This document shows positions 12,001 to 25,290 of a stretch of DNA of 64,000 nt, piece by piece. Location: positions 3,683,605 through 3,747,604 of the forward strand of contig OX442321.1 of NCBI GenBank assembly GCA_949358305.1. The letters are read 5' to 3'. The stretch comes from Strigamia acuminata. Taxonomy: Eukaryota; Arthropoda; Chilopoda; Geophilomorpha; Linotaeniidae. A program made the translations under genes and the position numbers. How positions within the stretch are numbered: position 1 is the first letter of the stretch; every line of letters starts with the position of its first letter. Below the pieces are notes generated by a model. That model was given only the letters and a program-made list of their open reading frames with translations, did no database searches and was not told the DNA's origin.

Positions 12001-15000
12001 TCTTTTTATGGGTGTTTGAAGTAGCGTGCGATTTCGGAAAAATTTGAAATTTTGAAAACAGTTACAGTGTTTGGGATCGTGTTACTCGAGTATCTGAAGG
12101 TGCGAGGTGCTGAAACTTGGTGAGTGTCTTAGGGATGAGTCAAGGAAGTGCCAAAAAAAGTTTGGGAGGTTTCCTGTGTATAGTTTTCTTTTTATGGGTG
12201 TTTGAAGTAGCGTGCGATTTCGGAAAAATTTGAAATTTTGAAAACAGTTACAGTGTTTGGGATCGTGTTACTCGAGTATCTGAAGGTGCGAGGTGCTGAA
12301 ACTTGGTGAGTGTCTTAGGGATGAGTCAAGGAAGTGCCAAAAAAAGTTTGGGAGGTTTCCTGTGTATAGTTTTCTTTTTATGGGTGTTTGAAGTCGGGTG
12401 CGATTTCGGAAAAATTTGAAAAATTCGAAAAAAGTTAGTGTTTGGGATCGTGTTACTCGAGTATCTGAAGGTGCGAGGTGCTGAAACTTGGTGAGTGTCT
12501 TAGGGATGAGTCAAGGAAGTGCCAAAAAAAGTTTGGGAGGTTTCCTGTGTATAGTTTTCTTTTTATGGGTGTTTGAAGTAGCGTGCGATTTCGGAAAAAT
12601 TTGAAATTTTGAAAACAGTTACAGTGTTTGGGATCGTGTTACTCGAGTATCTGAAGGTGCGAGGTGCTGAAACTTGGTGAGTGTCTTAGGGATGAGTCAA
12701 GGAAGTGCCAAAAAAAGTTTGGGAGGTTTCCTGTGTATAGTTTTCTTTTTATGGGTGTTTGAAGTAGCGTGCGATTTCGGAAAAATTTGAAATTTTGAAA
12801 ACAGTTACAGTGTTTGGGATCGTGTTACTCGAGTATCTGAAGGTGCGAGGTGCTGAAACTTGGTGAGTGTCTTAGGGATGAGTCAAGGAAGTGCCAAAAA
12901 AAGTTTGGGAGGTTTCCTGTGTATAGTTTTCTTTTTATGGGTGTTTGAAGTCGGGTGCGATTTCGGAAAAATTTGAAAAATTCGAAAAAAGTTAGTGTTT
13001 GGGATCGTGTTACTCGAGTATCTGAAGGTGCGAGGTGCTGAAACTTGGTGAGTGTCTTAGGGATGAGTCAAGGAAGTGCCAAAAAAAGTTTGGGAGGTTT
13101 CCTGTGTATAGTTTTCTTTTTATGGGTGTTTGAAGTAGCGTGCGATTTCGGAAAAATTTGAAATTTTGAAAAACGTTACAGTGTTTGGGATCGTGTTACT
13201 CGAGTATCTGAAGGTGCGAGGTGCTGAAACTTGGTGAGTGTCTTAGGGATGAGTCAAGGAAGTGGCAAAAAAAGTTTGGGAGGTTTCCTGTGTATAGTTT
13301 TCTTTTTATGGGTGTTTGAAGTAGCGTGCGATTTCGGAAAAATTTGAAATTTTGAAAAACGTTACAGTGTTTGGGATCGTGTTACTCGAGTATCTGAAGG
13401 TGCGAGGTGCTGATACTTGGTGAGTGTCTTAGGGATGAGTCAAGGAAGTGCCAAAAAAAGTTTGGGAGGTTTCCTGTGTATAGTTTTCTTTTTATGGGTG
13501 TTTGAAGTAGCGTGCGATTTCGGAAAAATTTGAAATGTTCGTTATAAGTTACAGTGTTTGGGATCGTGTTACTCGAGTATCTGAAGGTGCGAGGTGCTGA
13601 AACTTGGTGAGTGTCTTAGGGATGAGTCAAGGAAGTGGCAAAAAAAGTTTGGGAGGTTTCCTGTGTATAGTTTTCTTTTTATGGGTGTTTGAAGTAGCGT
13701 GCGATTTCGGAAAAATTTGAAATGTTCGTTATAAGTTACAGTGTTTGGGATCGTGTTACTCGAGTATCTGAAGGTGCGAGGTGCTGAAACTTTGTGAGTG
13801 TCTTAGGGATGAGTCAAGGAAGTGCCAAAAAAAGTTTGGGAGGTTTCCTGTGTATAGTTTTCATTTTATGGGTGTTTGAAGTAGCGTGCGATTTCGGAAA
13901 AATTTGAAATTTTGAAAAACGTTACAGTGTTTGGGATCGTGTTACTCGAGTATCTGAAGGTGCGAGGTGCTGAAACTTGGTGAGTGTCTTAGGGATGAGT
14001 CAAGGAAGTGGCAAAAAAAGTTTGGGAGGTTTCCTGTGTATAGTTTTCTTTTTATGGGTGTTTGAAGTAGCGTGCGATTTCGGAAAAATTTGAAATGTTC
14101 GTTATAAGTTACAGTGTTTGGGATCGTGTTACTCGAGTATCTGAAGGTGCGAGGTGCTGAAACTTTGTGAGTGTCTTAGGGATGAGTCAAGGAAGTGGCA
14201 AAAAAAGTTTGGGAGGTTTCCTGTGTATAGTTTTCTTTTTATGGGTGTTTGAAGTAGCGTGCGATTTCGGAAAAATTTGAAATGTTCGTTATAAGTTACA
14301 GTGTTTGGGATCGTGTTACTCGAGTATCTGAAGGTGCGAGGTGCTGAAACTTTGTGAGTGTCTTAGGGATGAGTCAAGGAAGTGCCAAAAAAAGTTTGGG
14401 AGGTTTCCTGTGTATAGTTTTCTTTTTATGGGTGTTTGAAGTAGCGTGCGATTTCGGAAAAATTTGAAATTTCCAATGTTGGGGTGCAATTTCCGGGAAA
14501 AGTTACAGTGTTTGGGATCGTGTTACTCGAGTATCTGAAGGTGCGAGGTGCTGATACTTGGTGAGTGTCTTAGGGATGAGTCAAGGAAGTGCCAAAAAAA
14601 GTTTGGGAGGTTTCCTGTGTATAGTTTTCTTTTTATGGGTGTTTGAAGTCGGGTGCGATTTCGGAAAAATTTGAAATTTTGAAAAAAGTTACAGTGTTTG
14701 GGATCATGTTACTTGAGTATCTGAAGGTGCGAGGTGCTGAAACTTGGTGAGTGTCTTAGGGATGAGTCAAGGAAGTGGCAAAAAATATTTGGGAGGTTTC
14801 CTGTGTATAGTTTTCTTTTTATGGGTGTTTGAAGTAGCGTGCGATTTCGGAAAAATTTGAAATTTCCAATGTTGGGGTGCAATTTCCGGGAAAAGTTACA
14901 GTGTTTGGGATCGTGTTACTCGAGTATCTGAAGGTGCGAGGTGCTGATACTTGGTGAGTGTCTTAGGGATGAGTCAAGGAAGTGCCAAAAAAAGTTTGGG

Positions 15001-18000
15001 AGGTTTCCTGTGTATAGTTTTCTTTTTATGGGTGTTTGAAGTAGCGTGCGATTTCGGAAAAATTTGAAATTTCCAATGTTGGGGTGCAATTTCCGGGAAA
15101 AGTTACAGTGTTTGGGATCGTGTTACTCGAGTATCTGAAGGTGCGAGGTGCTGATACTTGGTGAGTGTCTTAGGGATGAGTCAAGGAAGTGCCAAAAAAA
15201 GTTTGGGAGGGTTCCTGTGTATAGTTTTCTTTTTATGGGTGTTTGAAGTCGGGTGCAATTTCGGAAAAATTTGAAATGTTCGTTAAAAGTTACAGTGTTT
15301 GGGATCGTGTTACTCGAGTATCTGAAGGTGCGAGGTGCTGAAACTTGGTGGGTGTCTTACGGATGAGTCAAGGAAGTGCCAAAAAAGGTTTGGGAGGTTT
15401 CCTGTGTATAGTTTTCTTTTTATGGGTGTTTGAAGTCGGGTGCGATTTCGGAAAAATTTGAAATTTTGAAAAAAGTTACAGTGTTTGGGATCATGTTACT
15501 TGAGTATCTGAAGGTGCGAGGTGCTGAAACTTGGTGAGTGTCTTAGGGATGAGTCAAGGAAGTGCCAAAAAATGTTTGGGAGGTTTCCTGTGTATAGTTT
15601 TCTTTTTATGGGTGTTTGAAGTAGCGTGCGATTTCGGAAAAATTTGAAATTTCCAATGTTGGGGTGCAATTTCCGGGAAAAGTTACAGTGTTTGGGATCG
15701 TGTTACTCGAGTATCTGAAGGTGCGAGGTGCTGAAACTTTGTGAGTGTCTTAGGGATGAGTCAAGAAAGTGCCAAAAAAGTTTGGGAGGTTTCCTGTGTA
15801 TAGTTTTCTTTTTATGGGTGTTTGAAGTAGCGTGCGATTTCGGAAAAATTTGAAATTTCCAATGTTGGGGTGCAATTTCCGAGAAAAGTTACAGTGTTTG
15901 GGATCGTGTTACTCGAGTATCTGAAGGTGCGAGGTGCTGATACTTGGTGAGTGTCTTAGGGATGAGTCAAGGAAGTGCCAAAAAAGGTTTGGGAGGTTTC
16001 CTGTGTATAGTTTTCTTTTTATGGGTGTTTGAAGTCGGGTGCGATTTTGGAAAAATTTGAAATTTTGAAAAAAGTTACAGTGTTTGGGATCATGTTACTT
16101 GAGTATCTGAAGGTGCGAGGTGCTGAAACTTGGTGAGTGTCTTAGGGATGAGTCAAGGAAGTGCCAAAAAAAGTTTGGGAGGTTTCCTGTGTATAGTTTT
16201 CTTTTTATGGGTGTTTGAAGTAGCGTGCGATTTCGGAAAAATTTGAAATTTCCAATGTTGGGGTGCAATTTCCGGGAAAAGTTACAGTGTTTGGGATCGT
16301 GTTACTCGAGTATCTGAAGGTGCGAGGTGCTGAAACTTGGTGAGTGTCTTAGGGATGAGTCAAGGAAGTGGCAAAAAAAGTTTGGGAGGTTTCCTGTGTA
16401 TAGTTTTCTTTTTATGGGTGTTTGAAGTAGCGTGCGATTTCGGAAAAATTTGAAATGTTCGTTATAAGTTACAGTGTTTGGGATCGTGTTACTCGAGTAT
16501 CTGAAGGTGCGAGGTGCTGAAACTTGGTGAGTGTCTTAGGGATGAGTCAAGGAAGTGGCAAAAAAAGTTTGGGAGGTTTCCTGTGTATAGTTTTCTTTTT
16601 ATGGGTGTTTGAAGTAGCGTGCGATTTCGGAAAAATTTGAAATGTTCGTTATAAGTTACAGTGTTTGGGATCGTGTTACTCGAGTATCTGAAGGTGCGAG
16701 GTGCTGAAACTTTGTGAGTGTCTTAGGGATGAGTCAAGGAAGTGCCAAAAAAAGTTTGGGAGGTTTCCTGTGTATAGTTTTCTTTTTATGGGTGTTTGAA
16801 GTAGCGTGCGATTTCGGAAAAATTTGAAATTTCCAATGTTGGGGTGCAATTTCCGGGAAAAGTTACAGTGTTTGGGATCGTGTTACTCGAGTATCTGAAG
16901 GTGCGAGGTGCTGATACTTGGTGAGTGTCTTAGGGATGAGTCAAGGAAGTGCCAAAAAAGGTTTGGGAGGTTTCCTGTGTATAGTTTTCTTTTTATGGGT
17001 GTTTGAAGTCGGGTGCGATTTCGGAAAAATTTGAAATTTTGAAAAAAGTTACAGTGTTTGGGATCATGTTACTTGAGTATCTGAAGGTGCGAGGTGCTGA
17101 AACTTGGTGAGTGTCTTAGGGATGAGTCAAGGAAGTGCCAAAAAATGTTTGGGAGGTTTCCTGTGTATAGTTTTCTTTTTATGGGTGTTTGAAGTAGCGT
17201 GCGATTTCGGAAAAATTTGAAATTTCCAATGTTGGGGTGCAATTTCCGGGAAAAGTTACAGTGTTTGGGATCGTGTTACTCGAGTATCTGAAGGTGCGAG
17301 GTGCTGATACTTGGTGAGTGTCTTAGGGATGAGTCAAGGAAGTGCCAAAAAAAGTTTGGGAGGTTTCCTGTGTATAGTTTTCTTTTTATGGGTGTTTGAA
17401 GTAGCGTGCGATTTCGGAAAAATTTGAAATTTCCAATGTTGGGGTGCAATTTCCGGGAAAAGTTACAATGTTTGGGATCGTGTTACTCGAGTATCTGAAG
17501 GTGCGAGGTGCTGATACTTGGTGAGTGTCTTAGGGATGAGTCAAGGAAGTGCCAAAAAAAGTTTGGGAGGTTTCCTGTGTATAGTTTTCTTTTTATGGGT
17601 GTTTGAAGTAGCGTGCGATTTCGGAAAAATTTGAAATGTTCGTTATAAGTTACAGTGTTTGGGATCGTGTTACTCGAGTATCTGAAGGTGCGAGGTGCTG
17701 AAACTTGGTGAGTGTCTTAGGGATGAGTCAAGGAAGTGGCAAAAAAAGTTTGGGAGGTTTCCTGTGTATAGTTTTCTTTTTATGGGTGTTTGAAGTAGCG
17801 TGCGATTTCGGAAAAATTTGAAATGTTCGTTATAAGTTACAGTGTTTGGGATCGTGTTACTCGAGTATCTGAAGGTGCGAGGTGCTGAAACTTTGTGAGT
17901 GTCTTAGGGATGAGTCAAGGAAGTGCCAAAAAAAGTTTGGGAGGTTTCCTGTGTATAGTTTTCATTTTATGGGTGTTTGAAGTAGCGTGCGATTTCGGAA

Positions 18001-21000
18001 AAATTTGAAATTTTGAAAAACGTTACAGTGTTTGGGATCGTGTTACTCGAGTATCTGAAGGTGCGAGGTGCTGAAACTTGGTGAGTGTCTTAGGGATGAG
18101 TCAAGGAAGTGACAAAAAAAGTTTGGGAGGTTTCCTGTGTATAGTTTTCTTTTTATGGGTGTTTGAAGTAGCGTGCGATTTCGGAAAAATTTGAAATGTT
18201 TGTTATAAGTTACAGTGTTTGGGATCGTGTTACTCGAGTATCTGAAGGTGCGAGGTGCTGAAACTTTGTGAGTGTCTTAGGGATGAGTCAAGAAAGTGCC
18301 AAAAAAAGTTTGGGAGGTTTCCTGTGTATAGTTTTCTTTTTATGGGTGTTTGAAGTAGCGTGCGATTTCGGAAAAATTTGAAATTTCCAATGTTGGGGTG
18401 CAATTTCCGGGAAAAGTTACAGTGTTTGGGATCGTGTTACTCGAGTATCTGAAGGTGCGAGGTGCTGATACTTGGTGAGTGTCTTAGGGATGAGTCAAGG
18501 AAGTGCCAAAAAAGGTTTGGGAGGTTTCCTGTGTATAGTTTTCTTTTTATGGGTGTTTGAAGTCGGGTGCGATTTTGGAAAAATTTGAAATTTTGAAAAA
18601 AGTTACAGTGTTTGGGATCATGTTACTTGAGTATCTGAAGGTGCGAGGTGCTGAAACTTGGTGAGTGTCTTAGGGATGAGTCAAGGAAGTGCCAAAAAAA
18701 GTTTGGGAGGTTTCCTGTGTATAGTTTTCTTTTTATGGGTGTTTGAAGTAGCGTGCGATTTCGGAAAAATTTGAAATTTCCAATGTTGGGGTGCAATTTC
18801 CGGGAAAAGTTACAGTGTTTGGGATCGTGTTACTCGAGTATCTGAAGGTGCGAGGTGCTGAAACTTGGTGAGTGTCTTAGGGATGAGTCAAGGAAGTGGC
18901 AAAAAAAGTTTGGGAGGTTTCCTGTGTATAGTTTTCTTTTTATGGGTGTTTGAAGTAGCGTGCGATTTCGGAAAAATTTGAAATGTTCGTTATAAGTTAC
19001 AGTGTTTGGGATCGTGTTACTCGAGTATCTGAAGGTGCGAGGTGCTGAAACTTGGTGAGTGTCTTAGGGATGAGTCAAGGAAGTGCCAAAAAAAGTTTGG
19101 GAGGTTTCCTGTGTATAGTTTTCTTTTTATGGGTGTTTGAAGTCGGGTGCGATTTCGGAAAAATTTGAAAAATTCGAAAAAAGTTAGTGTTTGGGATCGT
19201 GTTACTCGAGTATCTGAAGGTGCGAGGTGCTGAAACTTTGTGAGTGTCTTAGGGATGAGTCAAGGAAGTGCCAAAAAAAGTTTAGGAGGTTTCCTGTGTA
19301 TAGTTTTCTTTTTATGGGTGTTTGAAGTAGCGTGCGATTTCGGAAAAATTTGAAATTTCCAATGTTGGGGTGCAATTTCCGGGAAAAGTTACAGTGTTTG
19401 GGATCGTGTTACTCGAGTATCTGAAGGTGCGAGGTGCTGATACTTGGTGAGTGTCTTAGGGATGAGTCAAGGAAGTGCCAAAAAAAGTTTGGGAGGTTTC
19501 CTGTGTATAGTTTTCTTTTTATGGGTGTTTGAAGTAGCGTGCGATTTCGGAAAAATTTGAAATGTTCGTTAAAAGTTACAGTGTTTGGGATCGTGTTACT
19601 CGAGTATCTGAAGGTGCGAGGTGCTGAAACTTGGTGAGTGTCTTAGGGATGAGTCAAGGAAGTGCCAAAAAATGTTTGGGAGGTTTCCTGTGTATAGTTT
19701 TCTTTTTATGGGTGTTTGAAGTAGCGTGCGATTTCGGAAAAATTTGAAATTTCCAATGTTGGGGTGCAATTTCCGGGAAAAGTTACAGTGTTTGGGATCG
19801 TGTTACTCGAGTATCTGAAGGTGCGAGGTGCTGATACTTGGTGAGTGTCTTAGGGATGAGTCAAGGAAGTGCCAAAAAAAGTTTGGGAGGTTTCCTGTGT
19901 ATAGTTTTCTTTTTATGGGTGTTTGAAGTCGGGTGCGATTTCGGAAAAATTTGAAATTTTGAAAAAAGTTACAGTGTTTGGGATCATGTTACTTGAGTAT
20001 CTGAAGGTGCGAGGTGCTGAAACTTGGTGAGTGTCTTAGGGATGAGTCAAGGAAGTGCCAAAAAATGTTTGGGAGGTTTCCTGTGTATAGTTTTCTTTTT
20101 ATGGGTGTTTGAAGTAGCGTGCGATTTCGGAAAAATTTGAAATTTCCAATGTTGGGGTGCAATTTCCGGGAAAAGTTACAGTGTTTGGGATCGTGTTACT
20201 CGAGTATCTGAAGGTGCGAGGTGCTGATACTTGGTGAGTGTCTTAGGGATGAGTCAAGGAAGTGCCAAAAAAAGTTTGGGAGGTTTCCTGTGTATAGTTT
20301 TCTTTTTATGGGTGTTTGAAGTAGCGTGCGATTTCGGAAAAATTTGAAATTTCCAATGTTGGGGTGCAATTTCCGGGAAAAGTTACAGTGTTTGGGATCG
20401 TGTTACTCGAGTATCTGAAGGTGCGAGGTGCTGATACTTGGTGAGTGTCTTAGGGATGAGTCAAGGAAGTGCCAAAAAATGTTTGGGAGGTTTCCTGTGT
20501 ATAGTTTTCTTTTTATGGGTGTTTGAAGTAGCGTGCGATTTCGGAAAAATTTGAAATTTCCAATGTTGGGGTGCAATTTCCGGGAAAAGTTACAGTGTTT
20601 GGGATCGTGTTACTCGAGTATCTGAAGGTGCGAGGTGCTGATACTTGGTGAGTGTCTTAGGGATGAGTCAAGGAAGTGCCAAAAAAAGTTTGGGAGGGTT
20701 CCTGTGTATAGTTTTCTTTTTATGGGTGTTTGAAGTCGGGTGCAATTTCGGAAAAATTTGAAATGTTCGTTAAAAGTTACAGTGTTTGGGATCGTGTTAC
20801 TCGAGTATCTGAAGGTGCGAGGTGCTGAAACTTGGTGAGTGTCTTAGGGATGAGTCAAGGAAGTGCCAAAAAATGTTTGGGAGGTTTCCTGTGTATAGTT
20901 TTCTTTTTATGGGTGTTTGAAGTAGCGTGCGATTTCGGAAAAATTTGAAATTTTGAAAAAAGTTACAGTGTTTGGGATCATGTTACTTGAGTATCTGAAG

Positions 21001-24000
21001 GTGCGAGGTGCTGATACTTGGTGAGTGTCTTAGGGATGAGTCAAGGAAGTGCCAAAAAAAGTTTGGGAGGGTTCCTGTGTATAGTTTTCTTTTTATGGGT
21101 GTTTGAAGTCGGGTGCAATTTCGGAAAAATTTGAAATGTTCGTTAAAAGTTACAGTGTTTGGGATCGTGTTACTCGAGTATCTGAAGGTGCGAGGTGCTG
21201 ATACTTGGTGAGTGTCTTAGGGATGAGTCAAGGAAGTGCCAAAAAAAGTTTGGGAGGGTTCCTGTGTATAGTTTTCTTTTTATGGGTGTTTGAAGTCGGG
21301 TGCAATTTCGGAAAAATTTGAAATGTTCGTTAAAAGTTACAGTGTTTGGGATCGTGTTACTCGAGTATCTGAAGGTGCGAGGTGCTGAAACTTGGTGAGT
21401 GTCTTAGGGATGAGTCAAGGAAGTGCCAAAAAATGTTTGGGAGGTTTCCTGTGTATAGTTTTCTTTTTATGGGTGTTTGAAGTCGGGTGCGATTTCGGAA
21501 AAATTTGAAATTTTGAAAAAAGTTACAGTGTTTGGGATCATGTTACTTGAGTATCTGAAGGTGCGAGGTGCTGAAACTTGGTGAGTGTCTTAGGGATGAG
21601 TCAAGGAAGTGCCAAAAAATGTTTGGGAGGTTTCCTGTGTATAGTTTTCTTTTTATGGGTGTTTGAAGTAGCGTGCGATTTCGGAAAAATTTGAAATTTC
21701 CAATGTTGGGGTGCAATTTCCGGGAAAAGTTACAGTGTTTGGGATCGTGTTACTCGAGTATCTGAAGGTGCGAGGTGCTGATACTTGGTGAGTGTCTTAG
21801 GGATGAGTCAAGGAAGTGCCAAAAAAAGTTTGGGAGGTTTCCTGTGTATAGTTTTCTTTTTATGGGTGTTTGAAGTAGCGTGCGATTTCGGAAAAATTTG
21901 AAATTTCCAATGTTGGGGTGCAATTTCCGGGAAAAGTTACAGTGTTTGGGATCGTGTTACTCGAGTATCTGAAGGTGCGAGGTGCTGAAACTTGGTGGGT
22001 GTCTTACGGATGAGTCAAGGAAGTGCCAAAAAAAGTTTGGGAGGTTTCCTGTGTATAGTTTTCTTTTTATGGGTGGTTGAAGTCGGGTGCGATTTCGGAA
22101 AAATTTGAAATTTTGAAAAAAGTTACAGTGTTTGGGATCATGTTACTTGAGTATCTGAAGGTGCGAGGTGCTGAAACTTGGTGGGTGTCTTACGGATGAG
22201 TCAAGGAAGTGCCAAAAAAAGTTTGGGAGGTTTCCTGTGTATAGTTTTCTTTTTATGGGTGGTTGAAGTCGGGTGCGATTTCGGAAAAATTTGAAATTTT
22301 GAAAAAAGTTACAGTGTTTGGGATCGTGTTACTCGAGTATCTGAAGGTGCGAGGTGCTGAAACTTGGTGAGTGTCTTAGGGATGAGTCAAGGAAGTGCCA
22401 AAAAAAGTTTGGGAGGTTTCCTGTGTATAGTTTTCTTTTTATGGGTGTTTGAAGTAGCGTGCGATTTCGGAAAAATTTGAAATTTTGAAAACAGTTACAG
22501 TGTTTGGGATCGTGTTACTCGAGTATCTGAAGGTGCGAGGTGCTGAAACTTGGTGAGTGTCTTAGGGATGAGTCAAGGAAGTGCCAAAAAAGGTTTGGGA
22601 GGTTTCCTGTGTATAGTTTTCTTTTTATGGGTGTTTGAAGTCGGGTGCGATTTCGGAAAAATTTGAAAAATTCGCAAAAAGTTAGTGTTTGGGATCGTGT
22701 TACTCGAGTATCTGAAGGTGCGAGGTGCTGAAACTTGGTGAGTGTCTTAGGGATGAGTCAAGGAAGTGCCAAAAAAAGTTTGGGAGGTTTCCTGTGTATA
22801 GTTTTCTTTTTATGGGTGTTTGAAGTAGCGTGCGATTTCGGAAAAATTTGAAATTTTGAAAACAGTTACAGTGTTTGGGATCGTGTTACTCGAGTATCTG
22901 AAGGTGCGAGGTGCTGAAACTTGGTGAGTGTCTTAGGGATGAGTCAAGGAAGTGCCAAAAAAGGTTTGGGAGGTTTCCTGTGTATAGTTTTCTTTTTATG
23001 GGTGTTTGAAGTAGCGTGCGATTTCGGAAAAATTTGAAATTTTGAAAACAGTTACAGTGTTTGGGATCGTGTTACTCGAGTATCTGAAGGTGCGAGGTGC
23101 TGAAACTTGGTGAGTGTCTTAGGGATGAGTCAAGGAAGTGCCAAAAAAAGTTTGGGAGGTTTCCTGTGTATAGTTTTCTTTTTATGGGTGTTTGAAGTAG
23201 CGTGCGATTTCGGAAAAATTTGAAATTTTGAAAACAGTTACAGTGTTTGGGATCGTGTTACTCGAGTATCTGAAGGTGCGAGGTGCTGAAACTTGGTGAG
23301 TGTCTTAGGGATGAGTCAAGGAAGTGCCAAAAAAAGTTTGGGAGGTTTCCTGTGTATAGTTTTCTTTTTATGGGTGTTTGAAGTAGCGTGCGATTTCGGA
23401 AAAATTTGAAATTTTGAAAACAGTTACAGTGTTTGGGATCGTGTTACTCGAGTATCTGAAGGTGCGAGGTGCTGAAACTTGGTGAGTGTCTTAGGGATGA
23501 GTCAAGGAAGTGCCAAAAAAGGTTTGGGAGGTTTCCTGTGTATAGTTTTCTTTTTATGGGTGTTTGAAGTAGCGTGCGATTTCGGAAAAATTTGAAATGT
23601 TCGTTATAAGTTACAGTGTTTGGGATCGTGTTACTCGAGTATCTGAAGGTGCGAGGTGCTGAAACTTTGTGAGTGTCTTAGGGATGAGTCAAGGAAGTGC
23701 CAAAAAAAGTTTGGGAGGTTTCCTGTGTATAGTTTTCTTTTTATGGGTGTTTGAAGTAGCGTGCGATTTCGGAAAAATTTGAAATTTCCAATGTTGGGGT
23801 GCAATTTCCGGGAAAAGTTACAGTGTTTGGGATCGTGTTACTCGAGTATCTGAAGGTGCGAGGTGCTGATACTTGGTGAGTGTCTTAGGGATGAGTCAAG
23901 GAAGTGCCAAAAAAAGTTTGGGAGGTTTCCTGTGTATAGTTTTCTTTTTATGGGTGTTTGAAGTCGGGTGCGATTTCGGAAAAATTTGAAATGTTCGTTA

Positions 24001-24239
24001 TAAGTTACAGTGTTTGGGATCGTGTTACTCGAGTATCTGAAGGTGCGAGGTGCTGAAACTTGGTGGGTGTCTTACGGATGAGTCAAGGAAGTGCCAAAAA
24101 AAGTTTGGGAGGTTTCCTGTGTATAGTTTTCTTTTTATGGGTGGTTGAAGTCGGGTGCGATTTCGGAAAAATTTGAAAAGTTCGAAAAAAGTTACAGTGT
24201 TTGGGATCGTGTTACTCGAGTATCTGAAGGTGCGAGGTG
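1..24239. repeat. Satellite DNA array, ~187/207-bp monomers
   Basis: This is a head-to-tail array of roughly 125 monomers (estimated from length) with no other sequence between them. Each monomer starts near GAGTATCTGAAGGTGCGAGG and ends ...GGGATCGTGTTACTC; the junction makes a CTCGAG (XhoI) site. The first three units are 1-187, 188-373 and 374-580. Classes seen: 186-187-bp units whose 3-prime part reads GTTCGTTATAAG or TTTTGAAAAAAG; 207-bp units with an added TTCCAATGTTGGGGTGCAAT segment; units with AAAAATTCGAAAAAAGTTAG; and units missing 18 bp (near 1047, 6788, 10831). Monomers are nearly identical over most of their length. No reading frame of 60 codons lies wholly inside it. The array continues beyond the left edge. 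I infer constitutive heterochromatin (pericentromeric or interstitial); the sequence does not say which. Confidence 0.98.
4394..12049. repeat. Higher-order repeat: 3.6-kb blocks offset by 4043 bp
   Basis: Block 4394-8006 recurs at 8437-12049 with one fixed offset. Rare private variants prove it: CCTGGGTATAG at 5064/9107 and 7347/11390, the 18-bp deletion unit at 6788/10831, and TTCATTTTATG at 4703/8746 and 6443/10486 all differ by exactly 4043. To the left (about 2640-4207 against 6870-8437) the offset is 4230, explained by one extra 187-bp monomer at about 4208-4393 in the first copy. The marker CCTGGGTATAG also recurs at 3117, so there are nested half-blocks of about 1.76 and 1.95 kb. A separate pair of marker units (GATTTTGG at 16043 and 18571) shows another offset of 2528. 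Confidence 0.9.
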
Positions 24240-25229
24240 AATCTAGAATCTTAACCATCAAGATTGCAAGAAACACATTATACAGTACTGAGAAATTCTT
24301 ATTACTTAATGAACATTGTGCTTCTTGAAAGATTCGTTGCAAGCAATTATACTGACAATGACAACACACATTGCTGTATTATTCTCAAACGATAAAAAAC
24401 ATTTATTGTGTGCGCTAAGTGAATTGTACTGAATAATAGGACTTACCACATGCATGAATAGATTTATTACATGTACGTGTTCTAAATACGTGTAATTGGT
24501 AGCATCTACCTGAATACAATCAACAGATTAGGAATTAGTAATTTTGGCGGGGACAGTCGGCAATGACCCACAGCCATCGCGGGAAGTTTTGACACATCCA
24601 TCCGCCTCAGAACCGTGACGGTGGATTAGATCGCGCTCATCTAAAACTGGAATTTGTTGGACGGGTTTGTTTTCCCGTATAGACGGTTCAGTAGCGTGGA
24701 CAATCACAATGATCCACAATCATTGCAGGAGGTTTTAAGGCCTCCATCCGCCTCAGAGCCTAACGGTCGGATGATCGCGTGAACAAGGGCAGGGATTTGT
24801 TGTACGGGTTTGCCTTCCCTTAACAGCTCGGATATGAGCGGTAAAATGACAGCGATATAAGATATCAGCTGTCGGGCTTAGTGAAAAAATCAAAGAAAAC
24901 AAACAAAAAGCAAAGCTCTGGTGAAGACCAGAGTTTATATTTGTTCTAGGGAACAGTAGGATTAGGAGTGGCCAATCGGACACCAGAATCCATGGATTTG
25001 CAGGTCACTTTGGGATTAGCCAGTCCGGAACTTGCAGAAGACTAGGTCCAAAAAAGACCAATTGGTACTTCTCAATAGGTAAGTATTATGTTAATTGATA
25101 ATGATTCGATGGAATCAATAGGCTTAATGCTGATTACCATTAGATTTTAATAAATAAAATGTATTTATTTATACGTATTAAAGAATTAATTACAATTCTT
25201 TTAATTCATTTGAATCTGCGTGCTTTTTA
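24240..25229. other. Satellite edge and non-coding flank
   Basis: The last monomer breaks off after GGTGCGAGGTG and unique AT-rich DNA follows. Within it, 24541-24700 and 24700-24860 are an imperfect tandem duplication: both contain CATCCGCCTCAGA(G/A)CC, a GATCGCG stretch and TTTGTTG(G/T)ACGGGTTTG. No convincing gene is seen. Short minus-strand frames here run through the duplication without codon-like conservation. Confidence 0.6.
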
Positions 25230-25290
25230 GTAAACAGCACCATCTGGTGGGAAATCGGAAATTACATGGTTTTACAACCGTGACAGGTGC
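25230..25290 (-). mobile_element. Fragment of a TGTGAC-ended DNA transposon
   Basis: The segment reads, on the minus strand, TGTCACGGTTGTAAAACC followed by a (C)CACCAGATGG motif. It matches the left end of the element at 48617-48794 and resembles the end of the gene-3 insertion at 42519. Only this short piece is recognisable. Confidence 0.45.

Noticed and set aside
1-24239. CRISPR-like array
   Set aside because: Units are contiguous near-identical monomers of about 187 bp without unique spacers, in a eukaryotic context.
24025-24369. 114-codon minus-strand frame at the satellite edge
   Set aside because: Its C-terminal part is antisense satellite monomer and the rest is unique AT-rich DNA. 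No domain or conserved composition is seen.
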